Notes under the pieces: generated by a model
What the model was told of the DNA's origin: nothing
Database searches by the model: none
The model's input: only the letters and a program-made list of their open reading frames with translations
Shown here: one piece after another, positions 1 through 6,411 of the stretch
Position numbering within the stretch: position 1 is the first letter of the stretch
Layout: each line of letters starts with the position of its first letter
NCBI GenBank assembly: GCA_934565795.1
Contig: CAKTIM010000035.1
Location: 1-17,679 of the forward strand
Reading direction: 5' to 3'
Length of the DNA: 17,679 nucleotides
From: an uncultured Oscillospiraceae bacterium
GTDB taxonomy: Bacteria; Bacillota; Clostridia; Oscillospirales; Oscillospiraceae
Translations under genes and position numbers: made by a program

Positions 1-68
1 ACATTTTGCACTATTTGTCACCTTTTTTTGCCCATTTTTCGGGAGGTCTACCCTTGATTTGCATCCAA

Positions 69-165
69 GGGAAGCTTGGGGGATGTATACTTTCGGTTAT
101 ACGTTCATCCTTACTGCTACCAAAACCGCGACGTTGAGGGTCGACAAATTGCCGACCCCTACGGG
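69..165 (+). repeat. Dispersed intergenic repeat, copy A
   Basis: This stretch of about 97 bp resembles 16578-16673, in the same orientation near the other end of the window, at roughly 80% identity by eye. It starts with GGGAAGCTTGGGG and ends in the imperfect palindrome GGGTCGACAAATTGCCGACC followed by CCTACGG. Open frames crossing it have no good ribosome site, so I treat it as non-coding. It fills most of the leader of the following lipoprotein gene. It may act as a structured RNA or a REP-like element; the function is unknown. Confidence 0.7.
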
Positions 166-206
166 ACTCAAAATTTCTTTTCTGCTGTCCAAACCGTCAG
201 GTTTCA

Positions 207-238
207 GGCGGCTAATATCCGCCCATGTGAAAGGGGCG
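207..238. repeat. REP-like palindromes upstream of the lipoprotein gene
   Basis: GGCGGCTAATATCCGCCC (207-224) is an inverted repeat that recurs at 16455-16472, where CCTACGA follows. A second possible stem, CCGCCC with GGGCGG, overlaps it at about 219-238. The lipoprotein ribosome site begins 36 bp downstream, so these stems would lie in the transcript leader if the promoter is upstream. No promoter could be identified with confidence in 1-291. Confidence 0.5.
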
Positions 239-291
239 GCTTTAGTGAAATGCATTGTGCTTCTGGATATTTCAGGAGGAGAAGATCGGAA

Positions 292-1380
292 ATGAAAAAG
301 GGCTTTTTGATTTTGCTGTTGATAGTCTGCCTGCTGCTGGGGGGCTGTGAGCTGATTCCGGCCAGGAGCACGCTGCCGCCGCAGACGGAGGCGGCTGTTC
401 CCGTGACGCAGCCGGAGACGCAGCCACCCACCCAGGCACCCACGGAGCCGACGTATACCAACTCGCTTACCGGCGTGCCCACCCGTTATCCGCAGGATAA
501 GCGAATCTTTGCCGTGACCATCAGCAATATCCCCGACGCCATGCCCCGCATCGGCGTGTGCCTGGCGGACATCTATATGGAAATGTATGTCAACGATTCC
601 ATCGTCCGGGGTCTGGCGCTGTATACTGACCCCTCCTTTGTGCCCCAGATCGGCCCTGTGCGCAGCACCCGGCTGATGTTCAATGACCTGGCCATGCACT
701 ATGACCTGATCACCGCCCACGCCGGCGGCTCCAGCTATGTGCTGAACAACGCCAGGGACAACAGCCTGGACAGCTTCAACATCGACACCTGGGACTCCAC
801 CGACTATTCCTTCCGGGATAAAGACCGGGTGGCCCAGGGCTTCGGCTGGGAGCATGTGCTCTTCGCCCGGGGCGAGGGACTGGAGCCGAAGGCGCTGGCC
901 GACGGCATCAACGTGGCCGCCGACCCGGACAAGGATTACCTCCTCCGTTTCCTCCCCGACGGCACCCCGGAAAACGGCGAGGACGCCACGGAGATTGACC
1001 TGACCCTGACCTATCACATCGAGAGCAAGAAGGACTGCCGCTTTGTCTATGACCAGGAATTCGGCCGCTATGTCTACTGGCAGTATGGCAAGGAGATGGT
1101 GGACGGCATCACCGGGGAAAAGGAGACCTACGACAATGTGATCGTCATGTTCCCCACGGACATCCACATCGTCAACAGCGGCTACCAGGTGGCCAATTTC
1201 GAGGACGGCGGCGAGGGCTATTATGCCAGCGGCGGCAAGCTTATCCCCATCCGCTGGGAGTGCGACGACGAGCGCAACCCCTTCCGCTTCCTCACTGCCG
1301 ACGGCGAGCAGCTCTATATGACCCAGGGCCGCACCTTCATCGCCATCACCGACGTCGGCTCCGCAATGACCTGGAGCTAG
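292..1380 (+). CDS. DUF3048 domain lipoprotein (YerB-like)
   Basis: Predicted 362-aa lipoprotein anchored outside the membrane. The start at 292 is chosen because AGGAGGA (274-280) lies 11 nt upstream and the protein then opens with a lipoprotein signal (MKKGFLILLL...LLLGGC, lipobox cysteine about residue 19). A Pro/Thr/Gln-rich linker (about 25-55) follows. The N-terminal DUF3048 domain shows the family pattern: a V-T-I-S-N core, IGPVRSTR, and DLITAHAGGS about 45 residues further on from the first. The C-terminal domain includes YDNVIVMF and GKLIPIRWE. Length and domain order fit B. subtilis YerB relatives, whose biochemical role is not established. Longer in-frame starts upstream run through repeat DNA and are rejected. 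The TAG stop coincides with a CTAG that abuts a transposon-type terminal repeat. Confidence 0.9.
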   Translation: MKKGFLILLLIVCLLLGGCELIPARSTLPPQTEAAVPVTQPETQPPTQAPTEPTYTNSLTGVPTRYPQDKRIFAVTISNIPDAMPRIGVCLADIYMEMYVNDSIVRGLALYTDPSFVPQIGPVRSTRLMFNDLAMHYDLITAHAGGSSYVLNNARDNSLDSFNIDTWDSTDYSFRDKDRVAQGFGWEHVLFARGEGLEPKALADGINVAADPDKDYLLRFLPDGTPENGEDATEIDLTLTYHIESKKDCRFVYDQEFGRYVYWQYGKEMVDGITGEKETYDNVIVMFPTDIHIVNSGYQVANFEDGGEGYYASGGKLIPIRWECDDERNPFRFLTADGEQLYMTQGRTFIAITDVGSAMTWS

Positions 1381-1403
1381 GGAACCTCTGAATAAATCGC
1401 ATT
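1381..1403 (+). mobile_element. Solo terminal-inverted-repeat remnant (IS5-type)
   Basis: GGAACCTCTGAATAAAT is identical to the left end of the element at 3763 and of the MITE at 14410. It directly follows CTAG (1377-1380), which fits the YTAR target of the IS5 group. No matching right end is visible downstream, where a different inverted-repeat element begins at 1404. This is best read as the left tip of a deleted or interrupted IS or MITE. Confidence 0.65.
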
Positions 1404-1532
1404 GGGGCTGTTGCAAAATAGAAATTTGTGAAAAAACGCCCTTCTAAAAGTTAGAAATAGCGGTAGAAATCGTGATTTCTACCGCTAAATTATTAGGACA
1501 GTTTTCTAAGAAATCTATTTTGCAACAGTCCC
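1404..1532. mobile_element. 129-bp MITE-like element with internal hairpin
   Basis: The ends form a 19-bp inverted repeat with one mismatch: GGGGCTGTTGCAAAATAGA (1404-1422) and, reverse-complemented, GGGACTGTTGCAAAATAGA (1514-1532). Inside is a perfect 13-bp stem, TAGCGGTAGAAAT (1458-1470), with loop CGTG and its complement (1475-1487). There is no coding capacity. Only TT flanks both ends, so a target duplication is unproven. The unit is AT-rich against its surroundings. The internal stem could also help end the upstream transcript, although no long U-run follows it. Confidence 0.7.
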
Positions 1533-1560
1533 TTCTTACGAAAAACTCCGAAACATTTCA

Positions 1561-1589
1561 TTGCTTTTTTCAAAAGCATGCCTTATAAT
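1561..1589 (+). promoter_or_regulatory. Promoter and candidate operator of the LacI-type gene
   Basis: TTGCTT (1561-1566), a 17-bp spacer and a perfect TATAAT (1584-1589) form a sigma-A type promoter. Overlapping the -35 and spacer is TGCTTTT-TTC-AAAAGCA (1562-1578), an inverted repeat with two perfect 7-bp arms. A palindrome in that position would suit autorepression by the LacI-family product, but LacI operators usually have an even, CG-centred core, so the operator call is tentative. Confidence 0.6.
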
Positions 1590-1624
1590 GAGGGAAAAGA
1601 CATACTTTGACGGGGTGATACTTT

Positions 1625-2617
1625 TTGGCTACCATGGATGACATTGCCAGGCGGCTGGGAATTTCCAAGGGAACAGTGTCCAAGGCGTTCAGCGGGGCAG
1701 AGGATGTGAGCGAGGCCATGCGCCGCAGCGTACTGGAGACGGCGGTGGAGCTGGGCTATACCCGGCAGCTGCGCTCCCGGCAGGCGCCCAGAATCTGCGT
1801 GTTCGTCGAGAACATGGCCTACGAGAACCCCGACGACTTTGGCTGGGATCTGGTGACGGGCTTCCGCAAGCTGGCGGAGCCGGACGGCTGCGTGGTGGAT
1901 CTTGTCCCCCTGGACATCAAGCTGCAACAGCAGCACCACTATGATGAATACATGCTGCGCTACCAGTATCAGGGCGGCTTCTTCCTGGGTACCACCCTGA
2001 GCGACCCCTGGACGGCGGAGTTCCGCACCTGCCGCACCCCCACGGTGCTGCTGGACAATCACACCCAGTATAACCCCCAGGTATCCCAGGTGGGCATCGA
2101 CAACGACGAGGCCATGGAGTCCGCCATCGAGCAGCTGCTCCGGCTGGGGCACCGCAGGATCGGCTACATCAGCAGCGGTCTCGGCTCGTACATTTATCAG
2201 GAGCGTTACATGGCCTTCTTTCGCGCCCTGCACAAGCACACGCTGCAAGAGGATCGCCGCCTGGCCGGCAGCTCCGACTCCACAGAGGAGTGCATCCGCG
2301 TCCACCTGCCCCGGCTGCTGGAAGAGGGCTGCACCGCCATCCTCTGTAGCCACGATCTGCTGGCCCTGGAGGTCATGCGCCAATGTCAGGCCCTGGGCCT
2401 GAGCGTGCCGGAGGACGTAAGCATCCTGGGCATCGACGATCTGCCCATCTGCACCGCCGTCAGCCCCACCCTCTCCTCCATCCGCCAGGATCGCACCGAG
2501 CTGGGCAAGAGCGCCTACTACGCCCTATACAGCCAAATCCACCACATCCACATCAGCTGCCTCACCCTCCACCCCGAAATCATCCTCCGCCAATCCGTCT
2601 CCCACCCCAAACTTTGA
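1625..2617 (+). CDS. LacI-family transcriptional regulator
   Basis: Cytoplasmic DNA-binding repressor or activator of 330 aa, the usual family length. Residues 1-25 form the LacI helix-turn-helix (TMDDIARRLGISKGTVSKAF), followed by a hinge region and a periplasmic-binding-protein-like sensor domain. Family hallmarks include V-G-I-D-N (about 155-160), L-GHRRIGYI, a late ILGIDDLPI and SSIRQDRTELGKSA. The start is the TTG at 1625 with GGGGTGA about 7 nt upstream; ATG at 1634 is the alternative. The ligand cannot be read from the sequence. No sugar-uptake operon follows; an IS remnant begins right after the stop, so its regulon is probably elsewhere or was displaced. The C-terminus looks complete. 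Confidence 0.9.
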   Translation: MATMDDIARRLGISKGTVSKAFSGAEDVSEAMRRSVLETAVELGYTRQLRSRQAPRICVFVENMAYENPDDFGWDLVTGFRKLAEPDGCVVDLVPLDIKLQQQHHYDEYMLRYQYQGGFFLGTTLSDPWTAEFRTCRTPTVLLDNHTQYNPQVSQVGIDNDEAMESAIEQLLRLGHRRIGYISSGLGSYIYQERYMAFFRALHKHTLQEDRRLAGSSDSTEECIRVHLPRLLEEGCTAILCSHDLLALEVMRQCQALGLSVPEDVSILGIDDLPICTAVSPTLSSIRQDRTELGKSAYYALYSQIHHIHISCLTLHPEIILRQSVSHPKL

Positions 2618-2624
2618 CGCCTCA

Positions 2625-3108
2625 GCCAGCCGAAATGTTGCTCAACGCCATGCTCTGGCTGGCCAGAAGTGGTGCGGCCTGGGCGGATATTCCTGCACGA
2701 TTCGGGCCACATCAGACCGTTTACAGCCGGTTCTGCAAGTGGCGTGACGACGGAACCCTTTTGCGCATTTTTCAGGAATTGAACGCGGATGCAGATTATG
2801 GGAACCTGTGTATTGACAGCACGAGCGTCAAAGCACATCCGCAGAGTACAGGTGCAAAAAAGGGGCTGTAAATTCGGGAAACAACCAGTTTATCGGTGTA
2901 AGTCGTGGCGGGAAGACTACAAAAATCCATGCTATTGTGGATGCACTGGGGAATCCCGTCCACTTTCTGCTTACCGGCGGAAACATCTTTGATGCCAGTG
3001 CCGCCATTGATCTGCGTTTTTCGCAGGGTCGCTACACGCTATGATAAGCTTGCTGTGTCCTTTCTTGCTTTTGTCCATCTCGCTTCCATTTGGATTTTGT
3101 TGAAATAA
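2625..3108 (+). pseudogene. IS5-family (IS427-like) transposase remnant
   Basis: Three blocks of one transposase remain. Block 1 (to 2871) reads MLLNAMLWLARSGAAWADIP and contains the DDE-region motif CIDSTSVKAHP. Block 2 lies in the -1 frame from about 2862 and reads GVSRGGKTTKIHAIVDALGN. Block 3, back in the first frame, reads FRRVATRYDKLAVSFLAFVH and ends at the TAA of 3106-3108. The first two are joined at A-AAA-AAG (2856-2862), a canonical -1 slippery site in the right phase, matching the two-ORF layout common in the IS427 group. The N-terminus and the catalytic middle between blocks 2 and 3 are deleted, so it cannot be active. It starts within a few bases of the LacI-type stop. Confidence 0.85.
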
Positions 3109-3276
3109 TATAAGAATACTTTGTTTTCAGATACGCTCTAATAGAAGTTGTGAGTCCGAAACAAAGTACAAGCTATATTGTTGGCAAGATGTTCCGAATG
3201 CTTTCGGGTAATCCAGGATCTGTTGGAGAAATTGTTACTTGGGTTAGAAGATTGTTTAATTAAGGGAGTGGTGAAT

Positions 3277-3762
3277 TTGATTCCGAAAAAGATTCAACCG
3301 TATTTCAAAACACTGAATCAAATAAAGGATGGAGGCAACGATATCATTGAGGGAGTACTTACATGTTGCAAGAGTCATGATTTTGAAGTGTTTGTTGCTG
3401 GCGAGATAAAACACAGTACGTTTTCAAGAATGTGTCTATTTTCGGAAAATAATAAAATCACAATAGAAGTTCGTTGCAGAAAATGTGGCCAGGTGATTTC
3501 GGTATTTGATAGCGATTCTGATGGATATGATAAATGTGGAGAGAAGCAACATTCTCACATGCCAATGGAACCCGTCAAGTGCAGGAAATGCCAGAATGGC
3601 GGTTTTTCCGTTGGCGTCAAATATGAATATCCTGATAGCAAAGAGCTTAAGGAGCTCGAAATACCTGAAATAGATAATGCTTTTACTTGGATATGGATAA
3701 CTCTAGAGTGTAATAAGTGTAAAACCAGATATAAAAATTTTGTTGATTGCGAAACGTCTTAG
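3277..3762 (+). CDS. Small AT-rich protein with three CxxC pairs
   Basis: Predicted 161-aa cytoplasmic protein with no signal peptide or membrane segment. The start chosen is TTG 3277 because AAGGGAG (3262-3268) sits 8 nt upstream; an open frame extends to 3178 without a ribosome site. Cysteine pairs occur at CRKC (67-70), CRKC (102-105) and CNKC (145-148), with C87 and H92 between, suggesting one or two zinc ribbons. The family is not recognised; it resembles orphan proteins often found in accessory regions of gut Firmicutes. Base composition is clearly more AT-rich than the flanking genes, and it lies between two decayed IS5-type transposases, so horizontal origin is likely. Its TAG stop is part of the TTAG target duplication of the next element. 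Confidence 0.65.
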   Translation: MIPKKIQPYFKTLNQIKDGGNDIIEGVLTCCKSHDFEVFVAGEIKHSTFSRMCLFSENNKITIEVRCRKCGQVISVFDSDSDGYDKCGEKQHSHMPMEPVKCRKCQNGGFSVGVKYEYPDSKELKELEIPEIDNAFTWIWITLECNKCKTRYKNFVDCETS

Positions 3763-4603
3763 GGAACCTCTGAATAAATGGCCTCCCATCCTGCCATTCT
3801 TGTTATTCAAGCATATTTTCCCAATATCGGACGGGAAAATGCTTAAATTGCATGAGTTTCAGGCATTTTCAGCCGCTATCCCCTGAAAAAGGGCAGACTC
3901 CCCCTCTCTCAGGTTGTGGAAAGCCTTCGACCTGCAATTGCAAGCAAATATAAAATTGCACAAGCGAACATTACGTACAGACGATTCTCATTTTTCTCCA
4001 AGCCTCTGTACGCCACTTTCTTGTAGCCAAACTGACACTTTATAATTCGGAATACGTGCTCCACTTCGCATCGAATGGAAGATTTGCGGTTTTCGATGTA
4101 TCGTTCCCAATCAATTGCATTCTCACTCACTTGAGGCAAACTCCTGGGGCGGTGGTTGATACGAAAGTCTATGTTTGAGAAATGCACGTTCTGCCTGATT
4201 TCAGGGCATTTCTGTATACCGAGATAACCAGAATCCCCATACACGACCTCATCGTCCTCACGGAGTAATTTGACTGCTTCGGTTATGTCGTGCTTGTTTG
4301 CCCCAGTGACGGTTATTGTATGAACCAATCCGCAGCATTTTTTCAATCCCCATGGAACCCCATGGGAGGACGGCCTCGTTTCCCACTGGGATAATAGGGG
4401 TCAATGACGCCCACCCATTCATCCCAGGGGATGATCTCGTCCATGATTTCCAGAAATTCCTCCCGCTTGGTTTTCTTCTTGCGTATGCTGTATTCAATGT
4501 CGGCAAAGGTATCTTGCTCCATTTCTGCCACCATCTTTGTTTCATGGCTCTATTATACCATATTTTGCTACGGAATGGTAGCTTTGATTAAATCAGAGGT
4601 TCC
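3763..4603. mobile_element. Decayed IS5-type insertion sequence with TTAG target duplication
   Basis: The left end GGAACCTCTGAATAAAT (3763 onward) pairs with the right end, which reads GGAACCTCTGATTTAATC on minus (4603-4586). TTAG flanks both sides (3759-3762 and 4604-4607), a 4-bp YTAR duplication as known for the IS5 group. The 841-bp element is shorter than a typical member of about 1.2 kb because the transposase inside has lost its middle. Both neighbouring genes end inside the duplicated TTAG: TAG on plus and TAA on minus. Before insertion these convergent genes would therefore have met at this site. Confidence 0.88.
3909..4534 (-). pseudogene. IS5-family transposase, internally deleted and frameshifted
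   Basis: The N-terminal part (4534-4343) reads MEQDTFADIEYSIRKKKTKR and then SGKRGRPPMG, typical of IS5-group transposases. The C-terminal part (from about 4346 down to 3909) reads GLVHTITVTGANKHD, then DDEVVYGDSGYLGIQK and EVEHVFRIIKCQFGYKK, which carry part of the DDE region. Two lesions separate them. An extra TTCCATGGGG copy (near 4350-4360) shifts the frame after RGRPPMG, and a deletion then joins KMLR directly to GLVHT, removing roughly 130 residues including early catalytic positions. The protein cannot be functional, though the ends could still be moved by a transposase supplied from elsewhere. Confidence 0.87.
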
Positions 4604-6160
4604 TTAGCTTTGGGCCGGGCTTTTTTGATGCGGCAGCGGGGAGGCGGCGTTGGTTTGCTCCAGACACTGCTGCTCCAGTTCGGATCTGAGGATGATACCC
4701 AGGGTCAGGCGGTCGTCGGGGGTTTTCAGGTCGCTGCCCAGCATGGCGGTGATGTGGGTAAGGCGGTCGAGGAGGGTGGAGCGGTGCAGGTAAAGAGCGG
4801 CAGCGGTTTTGGTGACGGAGAGGTTATTGTCAAGGTACACCCGCAGGGTATGCAGATAGGACACCTGGGAGCCGCTGTCGTGCTCCTTCAGCCGTTTCAG
4901 CCCTTCTGTGTAGAAGACCCAGCCGGGGCGGCCTGCCAAGGCTCCACTGAGAAGCTGGGGAAGCAGATAGTCCTGGAAGGAAAAGACGGAGGAGATGCCA
5001 CCGCGCAGCATCCCATTTTGCAGCGCGGAGGAGGCCTGGAACCAGGCGTGCCCGGCATCATACAGGCTGGAAAACACCGAAGAGATGCCGCAGGCAACTC
5101 CCAGCTTTTCCAGAATGGGGGACAGTGCGTCCGTGGGGGACGCACCAGTCGCTCCGGCGGGAAGGAACCCGGCCACGGAATGCTCATATTCAAATGCCAT
5201 GGCCCCCGGATGCCGCTCCTCCAGGGCGGCGGAAAGATAAGCGCCGGGCAGGGCTGCGCGTCCCGGCTTCGGGATCAGCTTCACGCACACCCAGTCATTT
5301 TTCCCGCTTTCCAGGCTGATGGCCTGCCGGTGTTCAAAGTCCACGCTCTGCCCGGCGATCACGCTGCGCAGCGCACGGCGCACGGCGGTGCGGGTGCTGG
5401 CCAGGACGGGGTTCTGCTGGACAGCCTGCCGCAGAAGCTTGACGAGAAATACCGCCAGGGCCTTATCCGAATCCCGGAGCGGCCGGGAGCCTTCAAAAAC
5501 AGTCAGGCAGCCAAGATATTCCTCCTGGTCGAAGATATTCACGGACAGCGTCCGTTTCCCCTGCAATTCCAGCAGCAGCGGCTCCCGGATATGGGTGGAC
5601 ATATCGTGCAGGGATAAGAACGTGGCCATCTTTTCCGCATCAAAGGCCTGGGTATCCAGCTGGAGGCCCAGCTCGTTTTGCAGATAGCGCTCCTGCGTCA
5701 CGCCCAGGTAGCGGAAGTCAGAGCCAGTCAGCAGCAGGGGATTTTCAAAGATATCCCTGCTGGCATCCAGCATCTGCTGAAGAACAGCGCCGTGGCGCAG
5801 GATCGTCCAGAGCCGTTCCTCCCAGCTGTCATATTGGTCAAAGATATGCTGGACAAGGTTGAATGTCCGAAAAATATCCCAGTCTCTCTCCACCAGGATC
5901 ACGCTGCACCGATGGTAATAGGCGGTGAGGTTCCAGTGCTGCCCAAGGCAGACCAGGCACACGTTTTCACCGAGGCTGGGCCGCTGGGGCAGGTGGTCTG
6001 CGGAGCAGACATATACCCTGTCCTTTTCAAAGGATTGCGAACAATCCAGGTAGAATTCCGGCCGGGTCAGGGTGAGCGCGCTGCCGCACTGGCCCTGGAG
6101 GGTAACGGTGCTCAGCTGTTTTTTCAGCTGCCAATAGAGAATATCCGCACTCAGCTTCAT
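4604..6160 (-). CDS. PucR/CdaR-family transcriptional regulator
   Basis: Predicted 518-aa cytoplasmic regulator. The C-terminal PucR-type helix-turn-helix (about 435-495) is clear: YLHTLRVYLDNNLSVTKTAA, then ALYLHRSTLLDRLTHI, the N-N-x-S-x-x-x-T-A-x-x-L-x-x-H-R-x-T pattern of the family. The N-terminal half resembles the ligand-sensing part of PucR relatives but the effector cannot be named. Start ATG 6160 has AGGAGG just upstream. It diverges from the GcvT/SDR operon across a 251-bp spacer with motif repeats, so it is the likely regulator of that operon, usually as an activator in this family (inference). The stop TAA falls in the TTAG duplication of the adjacent IS; the C-terminal tail after about residue 500 is variable in appearance. 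Confidence 0.87.
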   Translation of the reverse strand: MKLSADILYWQLKKQLSTVTLQGQCGSALTLTRPEFYLDCSQSFEKDRVYVCSADHLPQRPSLGENVCLVCLGQHWNLTAYYHRCSVILVERDWDIFRTFNLVQHIFDQYDSWEERLWTILRHGAVLQQMLDASRDIFENPLLLTGSDFRYLGVTQERYLQNELGLQLDTQAFDAEKMATFLSLHDMSTHIREPLLLELQGKRTLSVNIFDQEEYLGCLTVFEGSRPLRDSDKALAVFLVKLLRQAVQQNPVLASTRTAVRRALRSVIAGQSVDFEHRQAISLESGKNDWVCVKLIPKPGRAALPGAYLSAALEERHPGAMAFEYEHSVAGFLPAGATGASPTDALSPILEKLGVACGISSVFSSLYDAGHAWFQASSALQNGMLRGGISSVFSFQDYLLPQLLSGALAGRPGWVFYTEGLKRLKEHDSGSQVSYLHTLRVYLDNNLSVTKTAAALYLHRSTLLDRLTHITAMLGSDLKTPDDRLTLGIILRSELEQQCLEQTNAASPLPHQKSPAQS

Positions 6161-6183
6161 GGCGATCAGCCTCCTATAAAGGC

Positions 6184-6212
6184 ATTATAAAATGCGCACG
6201 GACGGCTGTCAA
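6184..6212 (-). promoter_or_regulatory. Consensus promoter of the PucR-type gene
   Basis: On minus, a perfect TTGACA (6212-6207), a 17-bp spacer and a perfect TATAAT (6189-6184) precede the ATG at 6160. The leader would be only about 17 nt, enough for the AGGAGG. A full-consensus promoter suggests strong basal expression unless the adjacent palindrome (6214-6244) is a repression site. Confidence 0.8.
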
Positions 6213-6213
6213 G

Positions 6214-6313
6214 GCGCTCCCCGTACATTTTGTATGGGGAGCGCTTCTGCATCCACTAAAATACACAATTTCCGGCCCTGCATTTTGTGCGGTTTGCGGG
6301 GATACAAAGTGTA
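6214..6313. promoter_or_regulatory. Divergent regulatory region with a large palindrome and three motif copies
   Basis: GCGCTCCCCGTACA (6214-6227), loop TTT, and TGTATGGGGAGCGC (6231-6244) form a 14-bp stem with one mismatch, directly upstream of the pucR-type -35. A 14-nt motif recurs three times: TACATTTTGTATGG (6224-6237, plus), TGCATTTTGTGCGG (6279-6292, plus) and TACACTTTGTATCC (6313-6300, minus). Repeated motifs between divergent genes are what regulator binding sites look like; the PucR-type protein is the obvious candidate (inference). Nothing coding is convincing in 6161-6411. Confidence 0.55.
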
Positions 6314-6372
6314 CGGGCGGCAACCCTCAAAACCGCCTTTTTTGTAGAATACCTCAGGGTGGCTTTTTTTAC

Positions 6373-6378
6373 TATAAT
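6373..6378 (+). promoter_or_regulatory. -10 element of the GcvT/SDR operon
   Basis: A perfect TATAAT lies 33 bp before the ATG at 6412. The position 17 bp upstream reads TACCTC, a poor -35, which fits a promoter needing an activator. A weak stem GGCGG/CCGCC (6316-6320 and 6333-6337) followed by a T-run lies upstream and may insulate the promoter. Confidence 0.5.
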
Positions 6379-6411
6379 AAAGGCACAGCAAAATGAGACA
6401 GGAGGAATACC

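Noticed and set aside
97..1416. Long minus-strand reading frame (439 codons) opposite the DUF3048 gene
   Set aside because: Low-complexity Val/Ala/Gly/His translation, no ribosome site, and lies fully antisense to a well-supported lipoprotein gene; a GC-bias shadow.
2625..4603. Functional composite transposon carrying the CxxC gene
   Set aside because: The two IS remnants belong to different subgroups, both transposases are deleted, and only the right one has intact ends with its own target duplication.
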